From: Haematobia irritans | Lineage: Eukaryota > Arthropoda > Insecta > Diptera > Muscidae | Assembly (NCBI RefSeq): GCF_050003625.1 | Contig: NC_134397.1 | Location: 154,462,691 to 154,526,690, forward strand | DNA length: 64,000 nucleotides | Reading direction: 5' to 3' | Shown: positions 24,786-36,196 of the stretch, piece after piece | Position numbering within the stretch: the first letter of the stretch is position 1 | Layout of the letters: the number at the start of each line of letters is the position of its first letter | Made by a program: the position numbers and the translations under genes | The notes under the pieces: generated by a model | The model's database searches: none | What the model saw: only the letters and a program-made list of their open reading frames with translations | What the model was told of the DNA's origin: nothing

Positions 24786-25127
24786 AAGTTTTTCAAATTG
24801 TAAAAATTAGATAATAGGAAAATAATAGTGTAATAAAACATATGAATGAAAAAAAGTGAAATTGGTAGAAAAAAAAAAAATTTCTCTTTTTAAATTTCTT
24901 CATTCAAATTAACTTCCAGGGTACAACTTCTAAAGCAATGCAAAGGATCCAATATGGGAGTACTTCCGTCCTATGACAAGCCCATGTAAAATTCATTGGG
25001 GATGATCCAAGTTTGCACTACTTCCGGATCACAGATTGAGGATCCAAACTACTTTTTTCGAAGCTCTTTTTTTTGTTTCGTTTGTTTAAAATTTCAATCC
25101 GAAGGAAAGCATTTTTCCTGGATGTTA

Positions 25128-25785
25128 GGTTAGGTTAGGTTAGGTTAACAGGGTATTATAAGTTAGTGCATATGTTTGCAACACCAAGAAGGAGATAGAC
25201 ACATGGTGTCTTTAGTAAAAATACTCAGGGTGGGCTCCTGAGCCGATATAGCCATGTCCGTCTGTCTGTCCAATCAACTTCAAATTTGGCACAAGTATGT
25301 GTTTTGGCTCACAATAGAACCCTTTTGATATTGGAAGAAATCGGGTCAGATTTAGATGTAGCTCCCATATATATCTTTCGCCCGATATGGACTTATTTGG
25401 CCCCAGAAGCCAGAGTTTTACTCTAATTTGCTTACATTTTTACACAAGAAGAACAATTAGTACTATAGTCAAGTGTGCCAAATTTTATTGAAATCGGTTC
25501 AGATTTAGACATAGCTCCCATATATAACCATCGCCCGATATGGACTAATATGGTCCCAGAAGCCAGAGTTTTACCCCAATTTCGTTAAAATTTTGCACTA
25601 GGAGTACAATTAGTAGTGTAGTCAAGTGTGCCAAATTTTATTGAAATCAGTTCAGATTTAGATATAGCTCCCATACATATCGTTCGCCCGATTTACACTC
25701 ATATGACCACAGTGGCCAATTTTTTACTCAGATTTAGGTGAAATTTTGCACAGGAGTAGAATTAGCACTGTAGCTATTCGTGTTT
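25128..25785 (-). mobile_element. Family B element, truncated minus-strand copy
   Basis: Preceded by four GGTTA units (25128-25147). Then agggtattataagttagtgc, the complement of a B tail, followed by modules with aaatcggttcagatttagac and tagctcccatatat. The copy stops at 25785 where family A copy A4 begins. Confidence 0.75.
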
Positions 25786-25786
25786 T

Positions 25787-27402
25787 TATACCCTCCATCA
25801 TAGGATGGGGGTATATTAACTTTGTCATTCCGTTAGTAACACATCGAAATATTGCTCTAAGACCCCATAAAGTATATATATTCTGGGTCGTGGTGAAATT
25901 CTGAGTCGATCTAAGCATGTCCGTCCGTCCGTCTGTTGAAATCACGCTAACTTTCGAACGAAACAAGCTATCGACTTGAAACTTGGCACAAGCAGTTGTT
26001 ATCGATGTAGGTCGGATGGTATTGAAAATGGGCCATATCGGTCCACTTTTACGTATAGCCCCCATATAAAGGGACCCTCAGATTTGGCTTGTGGAGCCTC
26101 TAACAGAAGCATATTTCATCCGATCCGGCTGAAATTTGGTTCATGGTGTTGGTATATGGTCTCTAACAACCATGTTAAAATTGGTCCACATCGGTCCATA
26201 ATTATATATAGCCCCCATATAAGCCGATCCCCAGATTTGGCTTGCGGAGCCTAAAAAAGAAGAAAATTTCATCTGATCCGGCTGAAATTTGGTACATGGT
26301 GTTGGTATATGGTCTCTACCAACCATGCAAAAATTGGTCCACATCGGTCCATAATTATATATAGCCCCCATATAAACCGATCCCCAGATTTGGCTTGCGA
26401 AGCCTCAAAGAGAAGCAAATTGCATCCGATGCGGCTGAAAGTTGGTACATGATATTGGTATATGGTCTCTAACAACCATGCAAAAATTGGTCCACATCGG
26501 TTCATAATTATATATAGCCCCCATATAAACCGATCCCCAGATTTGGCTTGCGAAGTCTCCAAGAGAAGCAAATTTCATCCAATCCGGTTGTAATTTGGAA
26601 CATGGTGTTAGTATATGATCTTTAACAACCGTCCCAGAATTGGTCCATAACGGTCCATAATTATATATAGGCCCCATATAAAACGTTCTCCAGATTTGAC
26701 CTCCAGAGCCTCTTGGAGGAGCAAAATTCATCCGATTCGGTTCAAATTAGGAACGTGGTGTTAGTATATGGTCGCTAAGGACCATACCAAAATTTGTCCA
26801 ATCACACAAAAATTGGTCCATATCGGTTCATAATCATGGTTGCCACTAGAGCCAAAAATAATCTACAAACATTTTATTTCTATAGAAAATGTTGTCAAAA
26901 TTTTATTTCTAGAGAAAATTTTGTTAAAATTTTATTCCGTTCATAATAAAATTTTCATCATTGCCAAAATTTTATTTCTATAGAAAATTTTGTCAAAATT
27001 TTATTTCTATAGAAAATTTGGTCAAATTTTATTCGGTTCATAATCATGGTTGCCACTTGAGCCAAAAATAATCTACCAAGATTTTATTTCTATAGAAAAT
27101 TTTGTCAAAATTTTATTTCTATAGAAAATTTTGTCAAAATTTTATGTCTACTTTGTCAAACTGAATTATATACGTATTTGATCGATCTTTTTTGATTTAA
27201 TATATACCTCGTATGGACTTACATACAATTTAGAAGATGGTGTTAGGAGGTTTTAAGATACCTTGCCATCGGCAAGCGTTACCGCAACTTAAGTAATTCG
27301 ATTGTGGATGGCAGTGTTTAGAAGAAGTTTCTACGCAATCCATGATGGAGGGTACATAAGCTTCGGCCTGGCCGAACTTACGGCCGTATATACTTGTTTT
27401 TA
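25787..27402 (-). mobile_element. Family A modular repeat element, copy A4
   Basis: From tttttataccctccatcat (tail complement) to gtatatacttgtttttaat (header complement), with five modules (ttggtccacatcggtccat, ggtctctaacaaccatg), a satellite block (26865-27160) and the header ggcctggccgaacttacgg. Colinear with A3. Several overlapping open frames (for example 76-113 codons) come from the module period and encode no known domain. Confidence 0.8.
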
Positions 27403-28530
27403 ATTTAATCTGAAGGAATTTTTCTTTTAGAAATCGTTTGTCTAAAATCGTTCCAGAAAAAAAACTATAACTCTTTATATACTATAGATAAGTTTAAATT
27501 GTTATTGAAGAAATATACCTCAGATTACACAATGTTCATAAAATAATATAATCTCTTATAAAAATGACACATTTTATTAAATTGTAAAAAAACTAAAGAA
27601 AAAACACAACAAAAAATCCAATTTATTTACAATTTATCTTGCGAACATTTTCAGAACCAATATTGTGCCGCCAGCAAGTCTTGTCATATTGGCAGCAGAT
27701 TTTTTTCACTTCGAATTCGAATGTGTTCACATACATTTTGTAAATCTGAAACATTGATTTATTTTTTATTTCCATATAGTACAAATGTATTTTACACACT
27801 CACAAACCTTGGCTGAAATTACTCACAAAAAATTTTGTTTTTTTTTAACAAAAAAATCTTATATAACACATGGTTTGTGATATGGAAATTATATTCGCTC
27901 AAATTCGAAACAAGGCATAACGACAGAAAATCCTGAAACAGTTTGGCGGCTTTACTTTTCAAACCATAAACATACAAAAAAATCTGTCTAAAAAGGACGT
28001 TTCACGAATAAAAAAGGACATTCTCATACTGGTAGATGTTCAAATGGCAAATACGTTTGAATTATCCCAATGTTGAAAATATGTCGGTCGTGTACCAAAA
28101 ACACACACACACATATATATATTATTGAACGAGCTTGGTGTGTGTTTTTTTAATGCAACTGACACTTGTTTTAAATCCCAACAACAAAACATATAAATTA
28201 TTTTAGCCATAAAAATACAAAGTAAAAGGAATAAATTTTATTGGCCGTTTTTTTGGTGCCGGTAATAAGCATCGTCATGCTGTGGCAAAAGGTTATTTGG
28301 TGGTACATGTTTGCATCATAGTAACATACAGGCTGCTAAAGGACGCCCGTAGTGGGAGATTATGGCAATGATTGGATTTTAAATGGGGCCCATTCTAAAT
28401 TATCTTTCGATTTTAAAGATTTATGCAACAAATATAAAACAGGCATACCGGAATCAAGTTATGACCCTACATTTTAAGAAAATTAAATTAAAGTTGATGC
28501 AACGAAAAGGCTCATAATATAATAAAGTAG
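27403..28530. other. Low-copy AT-rich DNA, no gene seen
   Basis: No open frame above 60 codons and no match to the repeat families. A short (CA)n/(TA)n run is at 28100-28125. Confidence 0.5.
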
Positions 28531-28534
28531 AGCC

Positions 28535-29070
28535 TGCACTTAAAAAAATATCGTCGTGAGGCCAAAAATGTCATGTCCTTAAAATACGCTTATGCCTAGC
28601 CTAGAAGACGCATCTCTCTGATATAAAGTTTTTCCCTTGTCCACATATCGACAAACATTCCAATTAAGTCGCTTCGACTTTATAGGTAAGTAATTCGAGT
28701 TAAAAAAAGCTATCTTTACATGAAAGAAAATTTTGGACAAGTTGATTCAATGTGTTTAAAAATATGAGATATTTTTCAATACATTATTTTAAAGTCGTAT
28801 TTTACTTCAAACAGCAAAATTTTTACCTGAAGTTGAGTCTGAAATTGGAAGTTTAAGTTGTCGTTAACACGTTTTTAAAGGACTTTGATTACACATAAAG
28901 AAAAAAACGGAAGAAACGAATGAATTAAAATTTGTTTTCTAGAATCAGAAGAGAGATAAAAGAGATTTTTATCCTTAAAATATCCTTACTTCAATTGTCC
29001 GCTTCTATGGCTCGGAATCAATACCAAAAGCATTAGTGTAAAGACAAAAATCGTTGGTACCGGGCATACA
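28535..29070 (+). mobile_element. MITE family M2, degenerate copy
   Basis: Contains aaaaatatcgtcgtgaggcc, catgtccttaaaatacg, cgtttttaaaggactttga and ttctatggctcggaatcaat, in the order of the M2 copy at 12896-13540. Termini are eroded and no clean TA pair could be placed. Confidence 0.6.
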
Positions 29071-29099
29071 AAAATATAATAATAATTTATTATTATTTA

Positions 29100-29120
29100 A
29101 CGAAGACTCGAACCACGGAC
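29100..29120 (-). repeat. Isolated tRNA T-arm-like box
   Basis: The complement of gactcgaacc (29105-29114) is a good B box within ggtccgtggttcgagtcttc. A similar box lies at 46175-46184. No A box or cloverleaf nearby; probably a tRNA-derived relic in a mobile element. Confidence 0.35.
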
Positions 29121-29454
29121 CATTCGTTTTTATTCAACACCCTACCTACCTACATACTAAAAGGTTTTTATTTACGGCAAAACTAAACAATTTTTAACAA
29201 AGAAATTTTTTGGTGATAAAATATTTTTTCGAAAAAATACAAAATACTGTGTAAAAAGAAACAACTTATGCAACACCCATTTTCAAAGTTTTTTTACGTG
29301 TATACTGAAAAAAAATATTGACCAAATATGAAAGATTATTCAACCTAAATTTTAGGACACCCAATTTACACAATGTTAAGGGAAAATTTCTTTAAAATAA
29401 TGTAATTTTAATTAAAAGAAAGTTTATAATCCTTGCTTTCATTTTTTTATAACC

Positions 29455-30275
29455 TTCACCCTGTACCACACAGGGTATAATAAGTTTGTGCATTTGCATG
29501 TAACGCCAAGAAGGAAAAGTTTGAGACCCATCGTTTAGTATACCGATCGTCTTAGAAATAAATTGTGAGTCGATTTAGCGATGTCCGTCTGTCTGACTGT
29601 CTGTTCATGTATTTTTGTGCGCAAAGTACAGGTCGCAGTTTATGTCCGATCGTCCTCACATTTGGCATAGGGTCGTTTTGTGGAACAAAGACAATCGCTA
29701 TTGATTTTGGAAAAAATCGGTTCAAATTTAGATATACCTGTCATATATATGTATCCCCGATCTGGTCATAATTGGCGTGTTTATCAACCAATGTTCTTCA
29801 AATTCCGTACATCCGAATATTTTATGAGTCTTGAAAAACCTGCACAATATCAGCCAAATCGGTTCAGATTTAGATATAGCTCCCATATATATCTTTCGTC
29901 CGATTTAGACTCATATGGCAACAGACGCCAAAGTTTACTACCGATTTTCGTGAACTTTTGCACAGAGAGTAGAATTAACATTCTACCAATGCTTGGTAAA
30001 TTTGATTGAAATCGGTTCAGATTTAGATATAGCTCCCATATATATTTTTCGTCCGATTTGGACTTATATGACCTCAAAAGCCAGAGTTTTGCCCTGACTT
30101 GCTCCAAATTTTGTACAAGGAGTACGTTTAATAGTATCGGTAAGTGTGCCAAATTTGGTTGAAATCGGTTCAGATTTAGATATAGCTCCCATATATATCT
30201 TTCGTCCGATTTGGACTTATAAGACCCCAAAAGCCAGAGTTTTGACCTGACTTGCTTCAAATTTTGCACAATGAA
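29455..30275 (-). mobile_element. Family B element, minus-strand copy
   Basis: Starts ccctgtaccacacagggtat and caagaaggaaaagtttgaga (B tail complement), then the gtccgtctgtctgac tract and four modules with aaatcggttcagatttagat. It is truncated before reaching a header. The 139-codon open frame on the minus strand repeats one 40-residue translation because the module is in phase; I do not take it as a gene. Confidence 0.75.
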
Positions 30276-30339
30276 TTTATGAATATTTTACGAAACATTC
30301 TGCCTTAACATTTCTTCATAAAAATGCAAAGCATTTTCT

Positions 30340-30840
30340 TTGAGATAATAAAGAAGTTTCATTGAGGTTGTAAAATTTCCATTTGCGACATAAAATTGTC
30401 TTTGATAATGTGTTTTTGAGTGCATTCTTTTATACAATTGTTTAATGCATGTCAATGCTACTTCTCAGTTGGCTGACAGCATGTTATGAATAAAAGTGAA
30501 GCAACCTAACTAAAAGTTATTCAAAAACTTAAGATGTAAAGTAGTGATGACAGTTTTCAAACTTATTACTACAACCAAATGTACTTTGGACTATAAAATT
30601 TTTTTCACAAAAAGTACGAAATTGTTTCATTGAAAGTATGAACTTCATAAAAAGTATGAACATTTTTCGTAAAAAGTACGAAACAATTGCATAAAAAGAA
30701 CGAAATTGTTTCATAAAAAGCAAGAAAATTTTTCATAAAAAGTACGAATTTGTTTCTTATAAACAAAGACAAATTTCGTTATTTTAACGAAATTTTTCGT
30801 TCTTTTTACGACGAAAATTCTTTCGATGTTGATTTGGAGC
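30340..30840. repeat. CGAAA/AAAAGTA tandem block
   Basis: Short units aaaaagtacgaaattgtttc repeat imperfectly from about 30600 to 30760, ending in cgttattttaacgaaattt. Related to the AACGAA element at 446-640. Confidence 0.45.
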
Positions 30841-32620
30841 ACAATAGGTCACCTAAAAATGTCTTAATTTGAAGATGCCGTATCGTTGAAACGAAGGTCA
30901 AAATCTTTGGATCCAATTAAACTTTTTTTAAATGTAGGCAATTTCTTCTTAAATTCCATTCGATTTCCAAATTTCAGGGAAGTTTTAAAAAATACGCTTA
31001 AAACTAAAATCTAATCCCTTATGGTTAGGTGTAGTAGAGAAGATAGAAATTTGATTTTTTTTTCATATTGGGTTAAATTTGAGCATTTAAGGCCCTCAAG
31101 TGATGTTATGGGGTGATCCGTCCCTATTGGCACTATACGACCTATTTAAATCTTTTTTACTACCCATCCTACGCTGAGGCTCCTCCAAAAAGCTTAAGCG
31201 CTCAATACGTTACCTATGATTTTCAATATACCTTGGCAAATAGGCAATTATTGATGCAAAATTGCACCATTATTGTGTTTTTGGAAAAGTCTTTTCTCTT
31301 CATTCCACCAAAAAACAAAACTAGTTTTTTTAAGCATTTTCCAATACAACGAATTCTCACATCAGTTGAAATATTCTCTTGTAATTTATCAAATAACATT
31401 CATTTTTTTGCAAACAATTAATTTAAAAGCCATTAAATTGAATGTAGGCTTTTTTATGAAGAAACAAAAAATCCAAACCAACCAAAACATGGAAATACAA
31501 GAGACCCTAGCAATAGGAAACCTTCAGAGGTTATAGTGTAATAGGCCGTGTAGCAAAAAAAAATGCTCAACCATATCTGTATCAACCTCCATTCCCATTA
31601 TGTTACTGAAAATTGTAAATAATTGTCAACGGAAGGAAATTGATATAAATTGCATTTGTAATGCTATACGCAATTCTCAATTCCTTGGTGTCTTCGCGAC
31701 GCCAGGTTTCCATAAGAGGTGCTTTTTTTGCGCCTCCTTGATGGGGGGAACGAGTAATTACCGGAAGCTCATGGTAAATTAAATTTTTATTAAGATATAA
31801 ACTTTACCAAAGCAATAGGAACTAGCAATGAAAAAGAGAAGCATAGCTTACTGTGATAAGAAATCGCAATTACATTTATTGCTGGTAATTCCCCGGAGAA
31901 AAGTAGGACAATTTTTAAATTTAATTGCAAATTTAATGGCAAAAAACTGAGAGCACCAATGGCATAAGTTAGATGTGATTTATAATTCTATTTGTATGAT
32001 ACGGTCAATAAGAATGTTTGGCATATTAATAGATGGGGATGTTTAGTATTGAATGAGTTGTACGAAAGGGAAAGGGTTTGAAGCGTTGATACTTTTGCGT
32101 CAGTATATGTCATACTTTTTACATTTTTGTGCCACTTTTTTACATCGTGTCACTTTTAAATTTATTCCCTTTATACTAGAATATATTTTGTAGATTTTGA
32201 TTCCAAATCCTGTAATTATGATGGTTAGTGCCTTAACAAATATATAGTATGTATATTTGTGATCATTTTTCCTTTGCATGTCATAATGTTTTCAAACGGA
32301 CTTGTGTAGCGCCTAAAACTAAGCAACAAAAGTTGTCTACAGCAGAGAACTGCAACCGGTGGCTTTTTTCGTATTGCAATCTTACCCACAAAATGTCGGT
32401 GGCAGTGAGTAAGACACCAATTACCATGCGATCTTTTACATTGATACAAATGCGAGAATAAAAATACCACTAGTATATAACAATGTTCGTATGCAGTGTC
32501 TTACAATCTTAAACCAATCGACATCGTAACAACGCGCGGTGTGGTACTTAAGTGTGATTGCAACAATTACCACCAGTTGGCATTAGCCTAGCACAAAAAG
32601 CGCGGTACAAACAGAAAAAA
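30841..32620. other. Low-copy non-coding DNA
   Basis: No repeat family is recognised apart from a short M4-like piece at 30860-30940. Several 60-102 codon open frames overlap on both strands; none shows a signal peptide, cysteine pattern or familiar motif. Confidence 0.45.
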
Positions 32621-33858
32621 ATTAAGTGTTTTGGAAACTTCCATCTCTATTATGAACATATGTTAAATTTTGTTTCGATCTGGCAACTCCTTCATATAGA
32701 AACGGGTGTTCCAAAAAGACGCATCCGCAATTTTTTTACAATGGAAAAATAAGAAATGCGTGCTGTCATTAAATATTTACATAAAAAAGGTTTATCGGGA
32801 CAAGAAATTCATAATGATATGGTGAATGTGTTAGGTGAAAGTGCTCCTTCATATGCAACAGTAAAAAATTGGATTGCTGAATCTAAACGTGGTCGTACAA
32901 GCATTGAATATGAACCACGTAGTTGACGTCCAAAAACAGCAACAACAACAGAAATTGTAGCCAAAGTGCATAATATGGTATTAAATGATCGACGAATAAA
33001 AGTGCGTGAAATTGCTAATATCATGGGCATCTCAAATGATCGAGTCCATTTAATTTTGCATGAAGAACTCCAGATGAAAAAGCTTTCTGCAAGATGGGTG
33101 CCGCATTTGTTAACAGTCGATCAAAAACGCATAAGAATGAACATTTCTCAAGCTTGTTAGGATCGTTTTAAGCGAAATAAGATGGATTTTAAGCGTCGTT
33201 TTATAACTGTTGATGAGACATGGATCCACCACTATACTCCAAAGACAAAAGAACAATCCAAACAATGGACTGAAGCTGGAGGAAGTGCCCCAAAGAAGGC
33301 AAAAACAATTAAATCGGCTGGTAAGGTTATGGCAACGGTTTTTTGGGACTTCAAAGGTATTTTACTGATTGACTATCTGCAAAAGGGTAAAACAATAAAT
33401 TCAGAGTACTATTGCTACCTTTTGGATCAATTAAATGTACAAATTCGAGAAAAACGTCCTGGCTTACAACACAAAAAAAATAATTTTTCATCAAGACAAC
33501 GCACCAGCGCGCAAGAGTGTTTTAAAAATGGCTAAAATCAACGAATTAAAGTACGAGTTGCTTGACCACCCACCTTATTCTCCTGATTTAGCTCCCAGTG
33601 ACTTTTACTTGTTCCCAAATCTAAAAAAATTCCTTGCTGGCAAGCGTTTTACCTGTAATGAAGATGCAATTACAGTTGTAAACCACTATTTTGAAGACCT
33701 TGAGGAAAACTATTTTAATCAAGGGATAGAATTGCTAGAAAAGCGTTGGACTAAGTGTATTGAAGTTTCAGGAGATTTTATTTGAAAAATAAAAATATTT
33801 TTGAAAAACTAACTATTCTCTTTCTTTGATAGGCTAAGAAGTTTCCAAACCGCCCTCG
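32621..33858 (+). mobile_element. Mariner transposon, defective
   Basis: About 1.24 kb, the usual length of a mariner. The inner part of the terminal inverted repeat is preserved: tttggaaacttc at 32630-32641 and its exact complement at 33838-33849. The right end continues ccgccctcg to a TA at 33859-33860, the expected target dinucleotide. The outer nine bases of the left end are diverged and no left TA remains. It encodes the broken transposase described separately. Its divergence suggests an old insertion, no longer mobile by itself. Confidence 0.85.
32741..33785 (+). pseudogene. Mariner transposase pseudogene
   Basis: The reading frame starts ATG GAA AAA and hits TAA at once (32750). Further in-frame stops are at 32924 (TGA) and 33158 (TAG), and an extra base in the A-run near 33474-33482 shifts the frame. 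The N-terminal helix-turn-helix region can still be followed (segments near KGLSGQEIHND and VREIANIMGIS). The catalytic part is clear: VDETWIHHY (first Asp, codon at 33212), HQDNAPAR (second Asp, 33495) and YSPDLAPSDFY. Exactly 34 residues separate the second and third Asp, the D,D34D signature of mariner. The protein would have been about 345 residues, normal for the family. The several disabling changes mean no active enzyme. Confidence 0.9.
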
Positions 33859-33879
33859 TACTCTCAATTTAAAGTAAAT

Positions 33880-35867
33880 CAAAATGAAAATTTGGCCTCC
33901 TCTGGTAATATGAATCTATATATGGAAACTACATATAACTAAATCTGAACCGATTTCAAGCAACTTTGACATACTTGACAATATCACCAATTGCACTCTT
34001 TGTACAAAATTGGAAGCAAGGTGAAACTCAAGCCTCTGTGGTAATTAAATCCAAAGAAAGATATACGGGTAGATACATATATCTGAACGGTCTTTGACCA
34101 AATTTGTCATGCAAACTTGGAATGTTAATTCTACTATCTCTGTGAAATTTCACGTAAATCGGAATACGAGTGTAAATCGGGAGTAATAACTGTATGGGAG
34201 CTATGTCTTAATCTAAACATATTTCAGCCAAATTTGACAGACTTGCCGACACAACCAAATGTTTAGTTTGCAAAATTTTAAGCAAACTCTGGCCTCAACA
34301 AGCTTTTGATCGTGTATGGCATCCTAGATTGCTGTTTAAACTAAAAGAATTTCTACCCACACCAATTTACTTGCTCGTATAGTCAAGTGTGGAAAATTTT
34401 ACAGAAATCGGTTCAGATTTAGATATAGCTCCCATATATATCTTTCGCCCGATATGGACTTAAATGGCCCCAGAAGCCAGATTTTTACCCTAATTTGGTT
34501 GAAATTTTGCACCAGGAGAACAATAAGTACTATAGTCAGGTGTGCCAAATTTGATTGAAATCGGTTCAGATTGAGATATAGCTCTCATATACATCTTTCG
34601 CCCGATATAGACTTATATGGCCCCAGAAGCAAGAGTTTTAGCCCAATTTGGTTGACATTTTGCACTAGGAGTACAATTAGTAGTGTAGTCAAGTGTACTA
34701 AATTTTATTGAAATCGGTTCAGATTTAGATATAGCTCCCATATATATCTTTCGCCCGATTTTCCGTCATATGACCACAGAGTTCAAAGTTGTAGTCCGAT
34801 TTTCGTGAAATTTTGCACAAGGAGTAGAATTAAAATACTAAGTATGCATGTCAAATTTGGTTGAAATCGGTTTAGATTTCTATATAGCTTCCATATATAT
34901 GTTTTTCCGATTTGGGCAAAAATTACCAAAATACCCACATTTTCCTTATAAAATCGCCACTGCTAAGTCGAAAACTTGTAAAAGTGACTCAAATTTTCCT
35001 TTATTTCTAATACATATTTACACTGAAAAAAAAGCATGCCCGGTTCCAAAGATTTTGTCTTTACTCTAAAAATTTTGGTATTGATTCCGAGCCAAAGAAG
35101 CGGAGAATACAAGTAAGGGCACTTTTAAGACACAATTCTCTTTTAAATTTGGGTTTTGTGTACTAGATTCTAGGAAGCAAATTTTAATTTTTCGTTTTTT
35201 CAGCTTTTTTTCTTCATACGCTATCAAAGTCCTTTAAAAACGAGTTAACGACAACTTTATTTTACAAATTCAGACTCGACTTCCAGTAGAAATTATGCTA
35301 TGTTTCAAGTAAAAACACGTTTAAAATAAAGTGTTGAAAAACATGTCATATATTTGAACGATTTTGTGCTTTGTAGTCAAGATGCTGAATTATTAAAGTC
35401 AACTTGACCTTAGACCAAAAATTTTTTCTTTCATGTTATGATATCCATTTTTAAGTCAAAATCACTTAATTATAAGGACAATACCTTCATTGAAAAGTTT
35501 ATCAACTTGTGGACAAGGACATTCCTCATGAAATCTTTGACCTCACGACAATATTTTTTTCAGTGTATCGACCGATAAATCATAAATACACTTTTGCGAA
35601 GTTGCCTCAAAATTGATTCAGATTAAAATGCTTCCCATATTTTTTACTAACATAGTGTACCATCCCAGGGCATTAGCAGACTTAAATTTTAAGTCTATAG
35701 ATTATAAATTTTGTTCAGATGGAGTCAGATTTAAATGTATGTATTTGGGACAAAAACCTTTATATATAGCACCCAACACATTTGACGGATTTGATATAGT
35801 ATCGAAAATGTGAATTTACAAACTGGTGCAGGGTATAATATAGTCGGCCCCGCCCGACTTTAGACTT
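33880..35867 (-). mobile_element. Family B element(s), minus-strand copy split by MITE M2
   Basis: 33880-34300 is a worn, plus-oriented B fragment (aaatctgaaccgatttcaag). From about 34350 a minus-strand copy runs through modules (cggttcagatttagatatag) to the complete header complement ending ggccccgcccgactttagac at 35848-35867. It is interrupted at 35020 by the M2 copy. It lies only 330 bp upstream of the large mucin exon, inside the inferred intron. Confidence 0.75.
35021..35565 (-). mobile_element. MITE family M2, complete copy with TA duplication
   Basis: Starts cactgaaaaaaaagcatgcc and ends cgacaatatttttttcagtg. TA flanks both ends (35019-35020, 35566-35567). The joined flanks (catatttatcgaccgataaa) match the B family sequence read in reverse (catatatatcgagcgataaa). 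Opposite orientation to 12896-13540. Confidence 0.85.
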
Positions 35868-36196
35868 TCCTTACTAGTTCAAAATGATTGTGTCACCTTA
35901 TTTTGCGAGTGAAACTTTTTCTGGCACTTTTTAGAAATTCTCAACGGTAACACAGACTCCGATAAATGAGAAAAAACCACATCTGTTTTCATTATATGCG
36001 TTTCTTTCCTTAGGCAATTGTTGTTTATAAGAAAACAAAGTTTTTCTTCATAGTCATAGTCAGCCCCACTCGATTATAGATTTTCCATATTGGTTTTAAT
36101 TTTTTTCTAATAAAAATGACTATCTCTACTTTAAGAACTTCGTCTAAAACTGTACAATAATAATCAAAATTTTACTATTTTATATCTCTATTACAG

